Assembly (NCBI RefSeq): GCF_900169785.1
Contig: NZ_FWER01000002.1
Coordinates: 36,070-74,040, forward strand
Length of the DNA: 37,971 nt
Source: Rhizobium sullae
GTDB taxonomy: Bacteria > Pseudomonadota > Alphaproteobacteria > Rhizobiales > Rhizobiaceae
Direction: 5' to 3'
In this document: one piece after another, positions 1 through 6,946 of the stretch
Position numbering within the stretch: the first letter of the stretch is position 1
Layout of the letters: each line of letters starts with the position of its first letter
Made by a program: the position numbers and the translations under genes
The notes under the pieces: generated by a model
Seen by the model: only the letters and a program-made list of their open reading frames with translations
Database searches by the model: none
What the model was told of the DNA's origin: nothing

Positions 1-1
1 G

Positions 2-985
2 GCCGCCGCCCCGATCACAACGAAACTCGCGCATCAATACGGAGTGGCCCCTACCATGCTCTGGGCGGTGGTGATTTCGGCGCTCAGTTCGCTCGGATTT
101 TACTACGCCGAGGATTTCTGGCTCTGGTTTCCTCTTCGCTTTGCCTTCCACGGTGCGACGACCACCCTGTTCATCCTGTCCGAGTTTTGGATCAACGCTG
201 CCTCACCGCCCACGAAACGCGGATTCGTGCTTGGTATTTACGCGACGGTGCTTTCGCTCGGCTTCGCGGCGGGGCCTCTGCTCTTTTCGATTCTCGGCAG
301 CGATGGAATTCTCCCATTTATTGTCGGTGCGGCCGCGATTCTGCTTGCGGCCATTCCGATCTTTATCGCGCGGCACGAAAGCCCGATCCTCGAAGAGAAG
401 CCGGAACTGCATTTCATGCGCTACGTCTTCCTGGTGCCGACGGCAACAGCCGCGGTCTTCATTTTCGGCGCGGTCGAGGCGGGTGGCCTTTCGCTGTTTC
501 CAATCTATGCGATCCGCGCGAACTTCACCGAATCGCAGGCGGCACTGCTGCTGACGGTCATGGGCATCGGCAACGTCATCTTTCAGATCCCGGTCGGAAT
601 GCTCTCCGACCGGATTTCCGACAAGCGCCCGCTGCTTGCCGCCATGGCCTTCATGGGCCTCATCGGCTCGCTGATGCTGCCGCTGCTCTCCCACAGCTGG
701 ATCATGATGGCAGGGGTCTTGCTCTTCTGGGGCGGCTGCGTTGCCGGTCTCTATACCGTCGGCCTCAGCCATCTCGGCTCCCGGCTAACAGGATCCGACC
801 TTGCGGCGGCGAATGCCGCCTTCGTCTTCTGTTATGCGGTCGGCACCGTTGCCGGCCCGCAGGCGATCGGAGTTGCTATCGACGTTGCCGGAAACAATGG
901 TTTTGCATGGGCGATTGCCTGTTTCTTCGGCCTTTATGCCTTGCTGGCGGGCATAAGGCTGCTTTTCCTCCGAAAGCGGGCTTGA
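2..985 (+). CDS. MFS transporter, 5'-truncated by window edge
   Basis: The reading frame is open from base 2, so the gene begins outside the window. A GTG at 44 and an ATG at 56 lie inside the frame but are unlikely to be the true start. The visible product (about 327 residues) is a chain of hydrophobic helices separated by short basic loops. It contains an MFS-like inter-helix loop (GMLSDRISDKRP, near bases 598-633) of the type that links helices 8 and 9 in the second half of the fold. It fits a major facilitator superfamily permease of the YcaD/sugar-efflux-like type in the inner membrane. The substrate cannot be read from the sequence. The stop codon overlaps the -35 box of the rpmG promoter. 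Confidence 0.85.
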   Translation, partial: AAAPITTKLAHQYGVAPTMLWAVVISALSSLGFYYAEDFWLWFPLRFAFHGATTTLFILSEFWINAASPPTKRGFVLGIYATVLSLGFAAGPLLFSILGSDGILPFIVGAAAILLAAIPIFIARHESPILEEKPELHFMRYVFLVPTATAAVFIFGAVEAGGLSLFPIYAIRANFTESQAALLLTVMGIGNVIFQIPVGMLSDRISDKRPLLAAMAFMGLIGSLMLPLLSHSWIMMAGVLLFWGGCVAGLYTVGLSHLGSRLTGSDLAAANAAFVFCYAVGTVAGPQAIGVAIDVAGNNGFAWAIACFFGLYALLAGIRLLFLRKRA

Positions 986-1009
986 CTTTTCGGGCTGGAT
1001 TCGTAGTTT
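981..1009 (+). promoter_or_regulatory. rpmG promoter
   Basis: CTTGAC at 981-986 and TAGTTT at 1004-1009 are separated by 17 bp, matching the rhizobial housekeeping sigma pattern (CTTGAC-N17-CTATAT). The -35 box overlaps the stop codon of the upstream transporter gene. Transcription would start near 1016, giving a leader of about 60 nt. Confidence 0.5.
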
Positions 1010-1022
1010 CGCGCCAGAATTT

Positions 1023-1051
1023 GCCGTGGAGCCCATCCGGCTTTCCACGGC
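1023..1051 (+). promoter_or_regulatory. Hairpin in the rpmG leader
   Basis: GCCGTGGA (1023-1030) pairs perfectly with TCCACGGC (1044-1051). A smaller GCC/GGC helix can form inside, and a pyrimidine-rich run (CTTTCATTTTCTT) follows. It lies between the predicted start site and the rpmG start codon. It could be an attenuator, a ribosomal-protein leader structure, or a weak terminator for the upstream gene. The structure is visible; any function is inference. Confidence 0.35.
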
Positions 1052-1078
1052 TTTCATTTTCTTAAAGGCAGGACGACC

Positions 1079-1246
1079 ATGGCCAAGGCTACCACAATCA
1101 AGATCAAGCTGCTGTCGACGGCCGACACCGGTTTCTTCTACGTCACGACGAAGAACAGCCGTACGATGACGGACAAGATGACGAAGACCAAGTATGACCC
1201 GGTTGCTAAGAAGCACGTTGAGTTCAAGGAAACCAAGATCAAGTAA
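1079..1246 (+). CDS. rpmG: 50S ribosomal protein L33
   Basis: A 55-residue basic protein beginning [21 protein letters not shown] and containing the family segment [18 protein letters not shown]. It belongs to the large ribosomal subunit near the tRNA exit site. There are no cysteines, so it is the zinc-independent (C-minus) form of L33, as expected for alphaproteobacteria. The ATG at 1079 follows a purine-rich stretch (AAAGGCAGGACG) that can serve as ribosome-binding site. The gene is transcribed alone, with its own predicted promoter upstream and an intrinsic terminator just downstream. The gene is shorter than the usual ORF-calling cut-off, but its identity is clear from sequence. Confidence 0.96.
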   Translation: MAKATTIKIKLLSTADTGFFYVTTKNSRTMTDKMTKTKYDPVAKKHVEFKETKIK

Positions 1247-1270
1247 CCCTTGATTTCAGGTTCTTTCAGG

Positions 1271-1302
1271 AAGCGCGCGCCACATGGTTGCGCGCTTTTT
1301 TC
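1271..1302 (+). terminator. Intrinsic terminator of rpmG
   Basis: AAGCGCGC (1271-1278) pairs with GCGCGCTT (1290-1297), with an 11-nt loop, followed by a run of T residues to 1301. It starts 24 bp after the rpmG stop codon. Confidence 0.8.
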
Positions 1303-1329
1303 ATTTCTGGATTGTTATTTTCCGCAAAA

Positions 1330-1520
1330 GCGCAAACGCCGTCTTTCCCTATGATGGGAACGACGGCGTTTTTCCGATAAGGGGTCGGCCAGCAGGCAAC
1401 GCGGCACGAGGAACCGCGTAAGTTGCATGCTAGCCGACCGACCCCACGACCCAGGAGATGCGGCGGACCTGAGCATCATGGGGTATGCGGGCTCCTCAAG
1501 AGGGAGCACTTTCTCTTATG
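1330..1520 (-). ncRNA. Candidate small RNA between rpmG and pleD
   Basis: No protein is apparent, but the region folds strongly. GGGGTCGGCCAGCA (1381-1394) can pair with the segment at 1428-1445 apart from a small bulge and one mismatch. Inside it ACGCGG/CCGCGT forms a second helix. ACCCCA/TGGGGT encloses CAGG/CCTG near 1440-1485, and GCTCC/GGAGC forms a hairpin near 1490-1507 with a pyrimidine-rich CTCTTGA loop on the minus strand. A plausible minus-strand promoter lies to the right: TTGATT at 1550-1555, 18-bp spacer, AATTAT at 1526-1531. The hairpin at 1334-1371 would end the transcript. I cannot assign it to a known RNA family; it does not match SRP RNA, and I saw no 6S-like closing stem. 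Strand and ends are inferred. Confidence 0.35.
1334..1373. terminator. Strong hairpin, possibly bidirectional terminator
   Basis: AAACGCCGTC (1334-1343) pairs perfectly with GACGGCGTTT (1362-1371). Inside, TTCCC (1345-1349) pairs with GGGAA (1356-1360) around a 6-nt loop. A T run follows on the + strand, while on the minus strand the stem is followed by a weaker T-rich stretch. It may be a second terminator for rpmG or the 3' end of a minus-strand transcript from the structured region to its right. Confidence 0.6.
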
Positions 1521-1555
1521 AGCCGATAATTTGCGCAAAAAAGAAAGAAAATCAA

Positions 1556-1981
1556 CAAATTCTTAATGATGAGAAATTCCTGCCTGCTCCTATGGTTAAA
1601 AGTCCAATTTTGGGGCAGGTGGAGATCAGCCGAATGACTTAGGCGCTCAGGAAATGAACCAGTTTTGCGAAGAAACCTATAGGCACATAGCAGTAACTTT
1701 GTCGGATACTGACGTTACGTAATGTCGCAACATTTTCGCTGAGGAAATAGCACTGCTTGCACAGTTACCGGTCGCGATGGGTGTATTCTTTGGCGGTACG
1801 CCTTTGTTCTTCCCGCCGCCAGAGATGCACCATAAGAAGGTCACCGAAGGCAGAAATCCATTTCCAGATCTTTTCCACAAAAGAAATATGTCTTTTGCCT
1901 GCGCGACGATTACAAATTTGTAAGCTTCACCCTTTTCCGGTGGAAACGGTGTCCGGAGCCGTTCTTGAAACAGTATTGCCG
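1556..1981. other. Intergenic stretch without recognisable gene
   Basis: This AT-richer stretch precedes the pleD 3' end. The open frames crossing it lack ribosome-binding sites and family resemblance. I see only a weak TTTCC/GGAAA hairpin downstream of pleD near 1938-1950 and no convincing terminator. Confidence 0.5.
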
Positions 1982-3355
1982 TCAAGCCGCAGCAGCAACG
2001 ACGCGGTTCCGGCCGGTGTTCTTTGCTTCATAAAGAGCAAGATCAGCCTGCTTCATAAGCTGATCCGGCGTGATGACCGAAGAGAGGCGCGAAGAAATGC
2101 CGAAGGAGGCGGTGACCTTCAGCTCCTGCCCCGCCGATTTCAGCTCGAAAGGAATGCTTTCGACGGAGGCCCGCAGACGCTCGGCAACCGCAGCGGCCAC
2201 CTCGGGCGACGTATCCGGCATCACCACGACGAACTCTTCGCCGCCGTAACGGCAGGCGAGATCGGCGCCGCGGACGGTCGAGCGGATGCGATTGGCAAAT
2301 TCCTTGATCACTTCGTCGCCGGCATCGTGGCCGTGCGTGTCGTTCACCTGCTTGAAGCGGTCTATGTCGGTGATGAGCACGGAAAGCGGCCGGCCCCGCG
2401 CCATCGAGCGGTTGAAGAGAACCTTGAGATGATTGTCGAGATAGCGGCGGTTGTTGAGGCCTGTCAGCGGATCGGTGACAGCAAGTTCGATCGTCTGCTT
2501 GACGCTCGCGCGCAGACGGTCGTTGAAACGCTTGCGGCGGATCTGCGTCAGGCTGCGGGCGACGAGTTCATTCGGATCGACCGGACGGACGATGTAGTCG
2601 TTGACGCCGAGATCGAGCGCCCGGATCACCATGTCATCTGCGCCCTGCTCCGTCATGATCAGGATCGGCAGAAAGCGGGTACGCTCCAGCGAGCGGAACT
2701 GGGAGCAGAGCCGCAAGGGATCGTAGTTGTCGAAATTGGCATTGACGATCACAAGTTCGAAGGCGTTCTCGGCGGCTTCGAACAGAGCTGCCTGCGGGTC
2801 GGAGATGGCGGTCACGTCGGCAATCGGCTTCAGCGCCTTGATGACGCGCTCCTGCGAATTGGCGCGGCTGTCGACCAGCAAAATCTGACCGGCCTCTTCC
2901 GGACGTGTTTCGCCGGCGCGGATGAGGTCGTCGATCCCCATCGTCTCAGCCGTTTCGGCGCGGATACGCAGTTCATCGCTCAGCGTCTTCAGGCGCAAAA
3001 GGCTCTTTACGCGGGAGATGAGCTGCAGGTCGTTGACCGGCTTGGTTAGGAAATCGTCCGCGCCCGCCTTCAGGCCTCGCACGCGGTCGGCCGGCTGGTC
3101 CAGCGCCGTGACCATCACGACGGGAATATGCGAGGTCTTCGCGTTCGCCTTCAGGCGCGCGCAGACTTCGAAGCCGTCTAGCCCCGGCATCATCACGTCG
3201 AGCAGGACGAGATCGACCTGGTTGCGCTCGCAAATCGCCAGCGCCTGATAACCGTCGGCGGCCGTCAGCACGTCGAAATATTCAGCGAGGAGCCGCGCTT
3301 CGAGCAGCTTCACATTCGCCGGAATATCATCAACCACCAATATGCGCGCCGTCAT
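1982..3355 (-). CDS. pleD: Response regulator with GGDEF domain (diguanylate cyclase)
   Basis: The 457-residue protein has the PleD layout: a receiver domain (about 1-120) with phospho-acceptor Asp53 and the conserved Lys-Pro near 105, a second receiver-like domain (about 155-275), and a C-terminal GGDEF domain (about 285-455). The active-site signature is GGEEF at 371-375, and an RGAD inhibitory (I-site) motif sits at 362-365. The second receiver has Asn at the expected acceptor position (VNANFDN), matching the adaptor role of this domain in Caulobacter PleD. In that family, phosphorylation drives dimerisation and synthesis of cyclic di-GMP from two GTP, controlling the motile-to-sessile switch and polar development. 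It lies 18 bp downstream of divK on the same strand, so the two are probably co-transcribed. Confidence 0.95.
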   Translation of the reverse strand: MTARILVVDDIPANVKLLEARLLAEYFDVLTAADGYQALAICERNQVDLVLLDVMMPGLDGFEVCARLKANAKTSHIPVVMVTALDQPADRVRGLKAGADDFLTKPVNDLQLISRVKSLLRLKTLSDELRIRAETAETMGIDDLIRAGETRPEEAGQILLVDSRANSQERVIKALKPIADVTAISDPQAALFEAAENAFELVIVNANFDNYDPLRLCSQFRSLERTRFLPILIMTEQGADDMVIRALDLGVNDYIVRPVDPNELVARSLTQIRRKRFNDRLRASVKQTIELAVTDPLTGLNNRRYLDNHLKVLFNRSMARGRPLSVLITDIDRFKQVNDTHGHDAGDEVIKEFANRIRSTVRGADLACRYGGEEFVVVMPDTSPEVAAAVAERLRASVESIPFELKSAGQELKVTASFGISSRLSSVITPDQLMKQADLALYEAKNTGRNRVVAAAA

Positions 3356-3373
3356 AAACGTCTTTCAGATGCG

Positions 3374-3745
3374 CTATGCATCACCGAGATAAGTCTTGAT
3401 CGTTTCAATGAATTTCGGAACCGAGATGGGCTTGGACACGTAAGCTTCGCAGCCGCCCTGACGGATACGCTCCTCGTCGCCCTTCATGGCAAAGGCGGTC
3501 ACCGCGATCACCGGGATGACATGCAGTTCGTCGTCTTCCTTCAGCCATTTGGTGACCTCCAGGCCGGAAACCTCCGGAAGCTGGATATCCATCAGGATCA
3601 GGTCCGGCTTGTATTTTCGAGCAAGATCAAGCGCTTCCATTCCGTTACGGGTCTGAATCGTCGTATAGCCGGACGCCTCGATCAGGTCGCGAAAGAGCTT
3701 CATGTTGAGCTCGTTATCTTCTACAATCATCACCTGTTTGGGCAT
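3374..3745 (-). CDS. divK: Single-domain response regulator DivK
   Basis: A 123-residue stand-alone CheY-like receiver. Acidic residues near the N-terminus (VEDNELN), phospho-acceptor Asp53 (LILMDIQLP), Thr83 and Lys105 (YVSKPIS) complete the phosphorylation pocket. In alphaproteobacteria DivK is phosphorylated by DivJ and dephosphorylated by PleC; when phosphorylated it acts through DivL and CckA to lower activity of the master regulator CtrA. There is no output domain, as expected. It is the upstream gene of the divK-pleD pair, with the same order as Caulobacter. The upstream region is shared with the divergent DUF3572 gene and carries two short palindromes. Confidence 0.95.
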   Translation of the reverse strand: MPKQVMIVEDNELNMKLFRDLIEASGYTTIQTRNGMEALDLARKYKPDLILMDIQLPEVSGLEVTKWLKEDDELHVIPVIAVTAFAMKGDEERIRQGGCEAYVSKPISVPKFIETIKTYLGDA

Positions 3746-3829
3746 TGCACGCTTGTCCCTACGTCTCGTCCCTGCAGCCGATCGCGCCGTGACAGAACAC
3801 TGCGCGCGCGAATCCAGGAAACCGATAGT

Positions 3830-3870
3830 GGTAAACTACCGGTATTTGGTTGAAGAAAAGGTAACTTACC
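3830..3870. promoter_or_regulatory. Two 11-bp palindromes between divK and DUF3572 gene
   Basis: GGTAAACTACC (3830-3840) and GGTAACTTACC (3860-3870) are each perfect inverted repeats. They share the arms GGTA/TACC, and their centres are 30 bp apart, about three helical turns. They lie just upstream of the + strand start codon at 3878 and within the divergent divK upstream region. They look like paired binding sites for a dimeric regulator; which one is unknown. Confidence 0.45.
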
Positions 3871-3877
3871 CAGCGAA

Positions 3878-4186
3878 ATGCAAAGCAACTTCAAGACTTC
3901 CAAACATTTAGCCACAGACCCGCAGGAAACGGCGATCGCCGTTCTCGGCTGGCTGGCAAACGAGCCCGACATCTTCTCGCGTTTCCTGGCGCTGACGGGC
4001 GTGGAGCCTGCCCAGGTCCGCAACGCCATCAACGATCCGGGCTTCCTTGCCGGCATGCTGGATTTCCTGATGAACCACGAGCCGACGGCGGTGGCTTTCT
4101 GCCAAACGACCGGCACGGCGCCTGATACGCTCACTGCCGCGTGGCGGCATTTCTCCTCTCCCGGCCTCGATTCCGGAGAATACTGA
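3878..4186 (+). CDS. DUF3572 family protein
   Basis: A 102-residue soluble protein that resembles DUF3572, a small alphaproteobacterial family usually found beside divK. The body, from about residue 15, reads ETAIAVLGWLANEPDIFSRF and continues with predicted helices. A conserved-looking FLAGMLDFLMNHEP stretch lies near 55-70. No catalytic motif or membrane segment is visible and the function is unknown. It is divergent from divK. Its stop is 5 bp before the start of the HAD-like gene, so the two are probably co-transcribed and translationally linked. Confidence 0.8.
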   Translation: MQSNFKTSKHLATDPQETAIAVLGWLANEPDIFSRFLALTGVEPAQVRNAINDPGFLAGMLDFLMNHEPTAVAFCQTTGTAPDTLTAAWRHFSSPGLDSGEY

Positions 4187-4191
4187 GCGCA

Positions 4192-4875
4192 ATGGAGACC
4201 GTGACCTTCGACATCTCGCATGTGCGGCTCGGCGACCGGCCGCTGATCGTCTGCGACGTCGATGACGTCGTGCTGCAGTTTATCGATCCTTTCCAGCGGT
4301 TTCTTCTCAGCGAAGGGCATGAGCTTTTGCCGCGTTCCTTCCGTCTTCATGGCAATATCGTTTCTAAAGATGGGGTTGCGCTCGAGGATATCCACGTCAG
4401 CCGGCTGGTCGAAACCTTCTTCGAACGGCAGGAAGAGTGGCAGTTGCCGGTTTCACTGGCCGCGGAGACGCTCAGCAGGCTCTCCGCCGAGGCCGATATC
4501 GTTTTCCTGACCGCAATGCCGCCGGTCTATGCCGATCAGCGGCGGCGGCTGCTCGACCGCTTCGGCCTGACCCACCCTCTTTTGGCGGCGCGTGAGCCGA
4601 AAGGGCCGATCGTCAAGATGCTGCATGGCGCTCGCCCCCTGCCCGTCGCTTTCATCGACGACATGGCGGTCAATCTTCATTCGGTGCGCGAACATGTCGA
4701 TAACTGCCTTCTGCTACATCTGATGCCGGTCTCCGAAATTCACCGTTTCGCGCCTGCGGCGATGGACGGCACTCCACGCGTCAAGAACTGGAACGAAGCC
4801 GCATCCATGATCGGACGGCATTTTGCCGAAGCCAACGCGGCTCGAAGCCTCACTGCTGCAAATCCAGCCGCATAA
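4192..4875 (+). CDS. HAD superfamily-like protein
   Basis: With the ATG at 4192 (METVTFDIS) the product has 227 residues. An upstream in-frame start at 4141 would lie inside the preceding gene and is rejected. Haloacid dehalogenase motifs can be seen in order: motif I CDVDDVV with Asp22 and Asp24, motif II Thr107 in FLTAMPP, a Lys near 142, and motif IV FIDDMAVN with Asp156-Asp157. This arrangement fits a Mg-dependent phosphatase or phosphotransferase, but the substrate is unknown. It follows the DUF3572 gene by 5 bp. Its last 26 bp overlap the 3' end of the convergent GNAT gene. Confidence 0.75.
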   Translation: METVTFDISHVRLGDRPLIVCDVDDVVLQFIDPFQRFLLSEGHELLPRSFRLHGNIVSKDGVALEDIHVSRLVETFFERQEEWQLPVSLAAETLSRLSAEADIVFLTAMPPVYADQRRRLLDRFGLTHPLLAAREPKGPIVKMLHGARPLPVAFIDDMAVNLHSVREHVDNCLLLHLMPVSEIHRFAPAAMDGTPRVKNWNEAASMIGRHFAEANAARSLTAANPAA

Positions 4876-5443
4876 GCGGCCGGCCGTCCTTTCGCCGCGC
4901 CACCGGCTCGAAGCCCGCCGCATCGAAGATCGCGGTCGAGCCGATGCAGAGCGTGACCGACTTTGATTGCTTCGTATGATCGATGGGGCAGCCTTCGAGA
5001 TAGCGCGCGCCGTTCTGCCTCGCGTGGTCGATTGCGCCCTGCAGCAGATGGTGGCTGAGGCCCTTGCCGCGCAACGGTGCTGCAAGAAAGAAACAGCTGA
5101 TCGCCCAGATGGACGCGTCCAGTGCATCGCCATCCTCTAGCGGCCGGGAAACGACGCGCGGTGAGTTGAACTGCGGAACGTCATGGCGCGGACCGATCTG
5201 CACCCAGGCGACCGGCCGGTCATCCGCATAGGCGAGAATGCCGGGCGGCGGACCGGCGGCGATGCGGCTTTTGATATGCTCTTTCCGCTCCTCCGGCCGC
5301 ATTTTGGTGCGCACCGCATGCGGCAGCCTCAGCGCCACGCACCAGCAGTCGCAGAACGCGCCGCGCGGACCGAAGAGCGTCTCGAAATCCGTCCAGCGCT
5401 CCGGCGTCACCGGCTCAAAACGCAGATCGATGTCCAAAGCCAA
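4850..5443 (-). CDS. GNAT family N-acetyltransferase
   Basis: A 197-residue protein of GNAT type. The acetyl-CoA-binding segment is visible as ISCFFLAAPLRGKGLSHHLL (about 113-132), with the R-G-x-G-like core, followed by an amphipathic helix (QGAIDHARQNGARYLEGCPID) and a C-terminal strand region, FDAAGFEPVARR. The N-terminus has an unusual cysteine pair (FCDCWCVALR, about 30-39). The acceptor substrate cannot be predicted. The gene is convergent with, and overlaps by 26 bp, the HAD-like gene. Its 5' end faces dinB, so the two genes share the promoter region carrying the LexA box. Confidence 0.85.
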   Translation of the reverse strand: MALDIDLRFEPVTPERWTDFETLFGPRGAFCDCWCVALRLPHAVRTKMRPEERKEHIKSRIAAGPPPGILAYADDRPVAWVQIGPRHDVPQFNSPRVVSRPLEDGDALDASIWAISCFFLAAPLRGKGLSHHLLQGAIDHARQNGARYLEGCPIDHTKQSKSVTLCIGSTAIFDAAGFEPVARRKDGRPLMRLDLQQ

Positions 5444-5457
5444 ACCTCTCCCGTCTC

Positions 5458-5507
5458 TTGAGACTCGGAAGCTTAAGGCGTAATCTCTCGATGTTCAATC
5501 TTTGTTC
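5458..5507 (+). promoter_or_regulatory. dinB promoter with LexA (SOS) box
   Basis: TTGAGA (5458-5463) and TAATCT (5481-5486) are separated by 17 bp. GTTC-AATCTTT-GTTC at 5493-5507 exactly fits GTTC-N7-GTTC, the LexA-binding sequence known from Rhizobium and other alphaproteobacteria. The box covers the predicted transcription start and ends 8 bp before the dinB start codon, a position suited to direct repression. LexA control is inference from this match. Confidence 0.7.
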
Positions 5508-5515
5508 TCATCACG

Positions 5516-6808
5516 ATGACGCCAACGCCTGACAAGACACCCGGCTTCTGTCGCGACTGCCTTGCCGAGCAGAAGGGCGAGGCACGCCGCTGCATGGCCT
5601 GCGGCAGCCCGCGTCTCGTGCGGCACAGGGAGCTTTACGATCTGACGCTCGCGCATATCGATTGCGACGCCTTCTACGCCGCGGTCGAAAAGCGCGACAA
5701 TCCGGAGCTTGCCGACAAGCCGGTCATCATCGGCGGCGGCAAGCGCGGCGTCGTGTCCACTGCCTGCTATATCGCCCGCATCCACGGCGTCCGCTCCGCC
5801 ATGCCGATGTTCAAGGCGCTGGAGGCGTGCCCGCAGGCGGTCGTCATCCGCCCCGATATGGAGAAATACGTCAAGGTCGGCCGCGAGATCCGCACCATGA
5901 TGCAGGAGCTGACGCCGCTGGTGCAGCCGCTTTCGATCGACGAGGCATTCCTCGAACTCGGCGGCACCCAGCGCCTGCACCACGATCCGCCGGCGCGGAC
6001 GCTGGCGAAATTCGCCCGCCGCGTGGAAAAGGAGATCGGCATCACGGTTTCCGTCGGGCTGTCCTACTGCAAGTTCCTCGCCAAGGTGGCTTCCGACCTG
6101 CAGAAGCCGCGGGGCTTTTCCATCATCGGCCGCGAAGAAGCCGTGGCGTTTCTGGCGCCGCGGCGGGTGACGACCATCTGGGGCGTTGGCAAGGCCTTTG
6201 CGGCAACGCTCGAAGCGGACGGCATCCGCACGATCGGCCAGCTTCAGACGATGGAGGAGACCGATCTGATGCGCCGCTACGGCAGTATCGGCCAGAGGCT
6301 TGCCCGCCTTTCGCGCGGCATCGACGACCGCAAGGTGCACCTCAACGATCCGGCAAAGAGCGTCTCCTCGGAGACGACCTTCTTCGACGATATTTCGCGC
6401 TATGAGGATCTGGTGCCGATCTTGCGCAGTCTCTCCGAGAAGGTCTCCTGGCGGCTGAAGAAGAGCGGCATTGCCGGGAGCACCGTCGTGTTGAAAATGA
6501 AGACGGCGGACTTCAAATCCCGTACACGCAACCGCAAGCTGGAGGACCCAACGCAGCTTGCCGACAGGATTTTCCGCACCGGCATCGAGCTTCTGGAGAA
6601 GGAAACGGACGGCACGAAATTCCGCCTGATCGGCATCGGCGTCACCGACCTTTGCGACCCGGCACGCGCCGACCCGCCGGATCTCATCGACCAGCAATCC
6701 ACGCGTCGGGCGGCGGCGGAAGCCGCGATGGACAAGCTGCGCGAGAAATTTGGCAAGAAGACCGTGGAGACCGGCTACACGTTCGGCAGCGGCAAACGCG
6801 ACGGATAA
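5516..6808 (+). CDS. dinB: DNA polymerase IV (Y family) with N-terminal zinc-ribbon-like motif
   Basis: A 430-residue Y-family translesion polymerase. Palm residues are visible: [13 protein letters not shown] with Asp49, and SIDEAFLEL with Asp142-Glu143. The thumb-type [22 protein letters not shown] segment and the little-finger region follow. Before the catalytic core is an extra module of about 35 residues with Cys12, Cys15, Cys26 and Cys29 (CRDC...CMAC), which looks like a zinc ribbon; E. coli DinB lacks it. The ATG at 5516 has little Shine-Dalgarno sequence and a very short leader, because the LexA box ends at 5507. Expression is probably induced by DNA damage. Rhizobia often have more than one dinB, so the copy number elsewhere is unknown. 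Confidence 0.93.
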   Translation: MTPTPDKTPGFCRDCLAEQKGEARRCMACGSPRLVRHRELYDLTLAHIDCDAFYAAVEKRDNPELADKPVIIGGGKRGVVSTACYIARIHGVRSAMPMFKALEACPQAVVIRPDMEKYVKVGREIRTMMQELTPLVQPLSIDEAFLELGGTQRLHHDPPARTLAKFARRVEKEIGITVSVGLSYCKFLAKVASDLQKPRGFSIIGREEAVAFLAPRRVTTIWGVGKAFAATLEADGIRTIGQLQTMEETDLMRRYGSIGQRLARLSRGIDDRKVHLNDPAKSVSSETTFFDDISRYEDLVPILRSLSEKVSWRLKKSGIAGSTVVLKMKTADFKSRTRNRKLEDPTQLADRIFRTGIELLEKETDGTKFRLIGIGVTDLCDPARADPPDLIDQQSTRRAAAEAAMDKLREKFGKKTVETGYTFGSGKRDG

Positions 6809-6946
6809 TCTGGCAATCGCAAGTACATGGCTGAGCCGGCTATAGATCACCAATGCGTGAACGCCGATCCAGCGACCAATGCTCAAACCTTCCTTAAGCA
6901 TCGTGCCGTAATATGCCGGTCAAGTATTGCGTATTGGTTGGCTAAC

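Noticed and set aside
1381..1520. 6S RNA or SRP RNA
   Set aside because: No long closing stem with central bubble is formed, and the conserved SRP loop sequence is absent; it is kept only as an unassigned candidate RNA.
1757..3049. 430-codon + strand frame
   Set aside because: It lies opposite pleD, which has complete receiver and GGDEF motifs; the + strand translation has no family features.
5495..6901. 468-codon minus-strand frame
   Set aside because: It is antisense to dinB, which shows all Y-family motifs.
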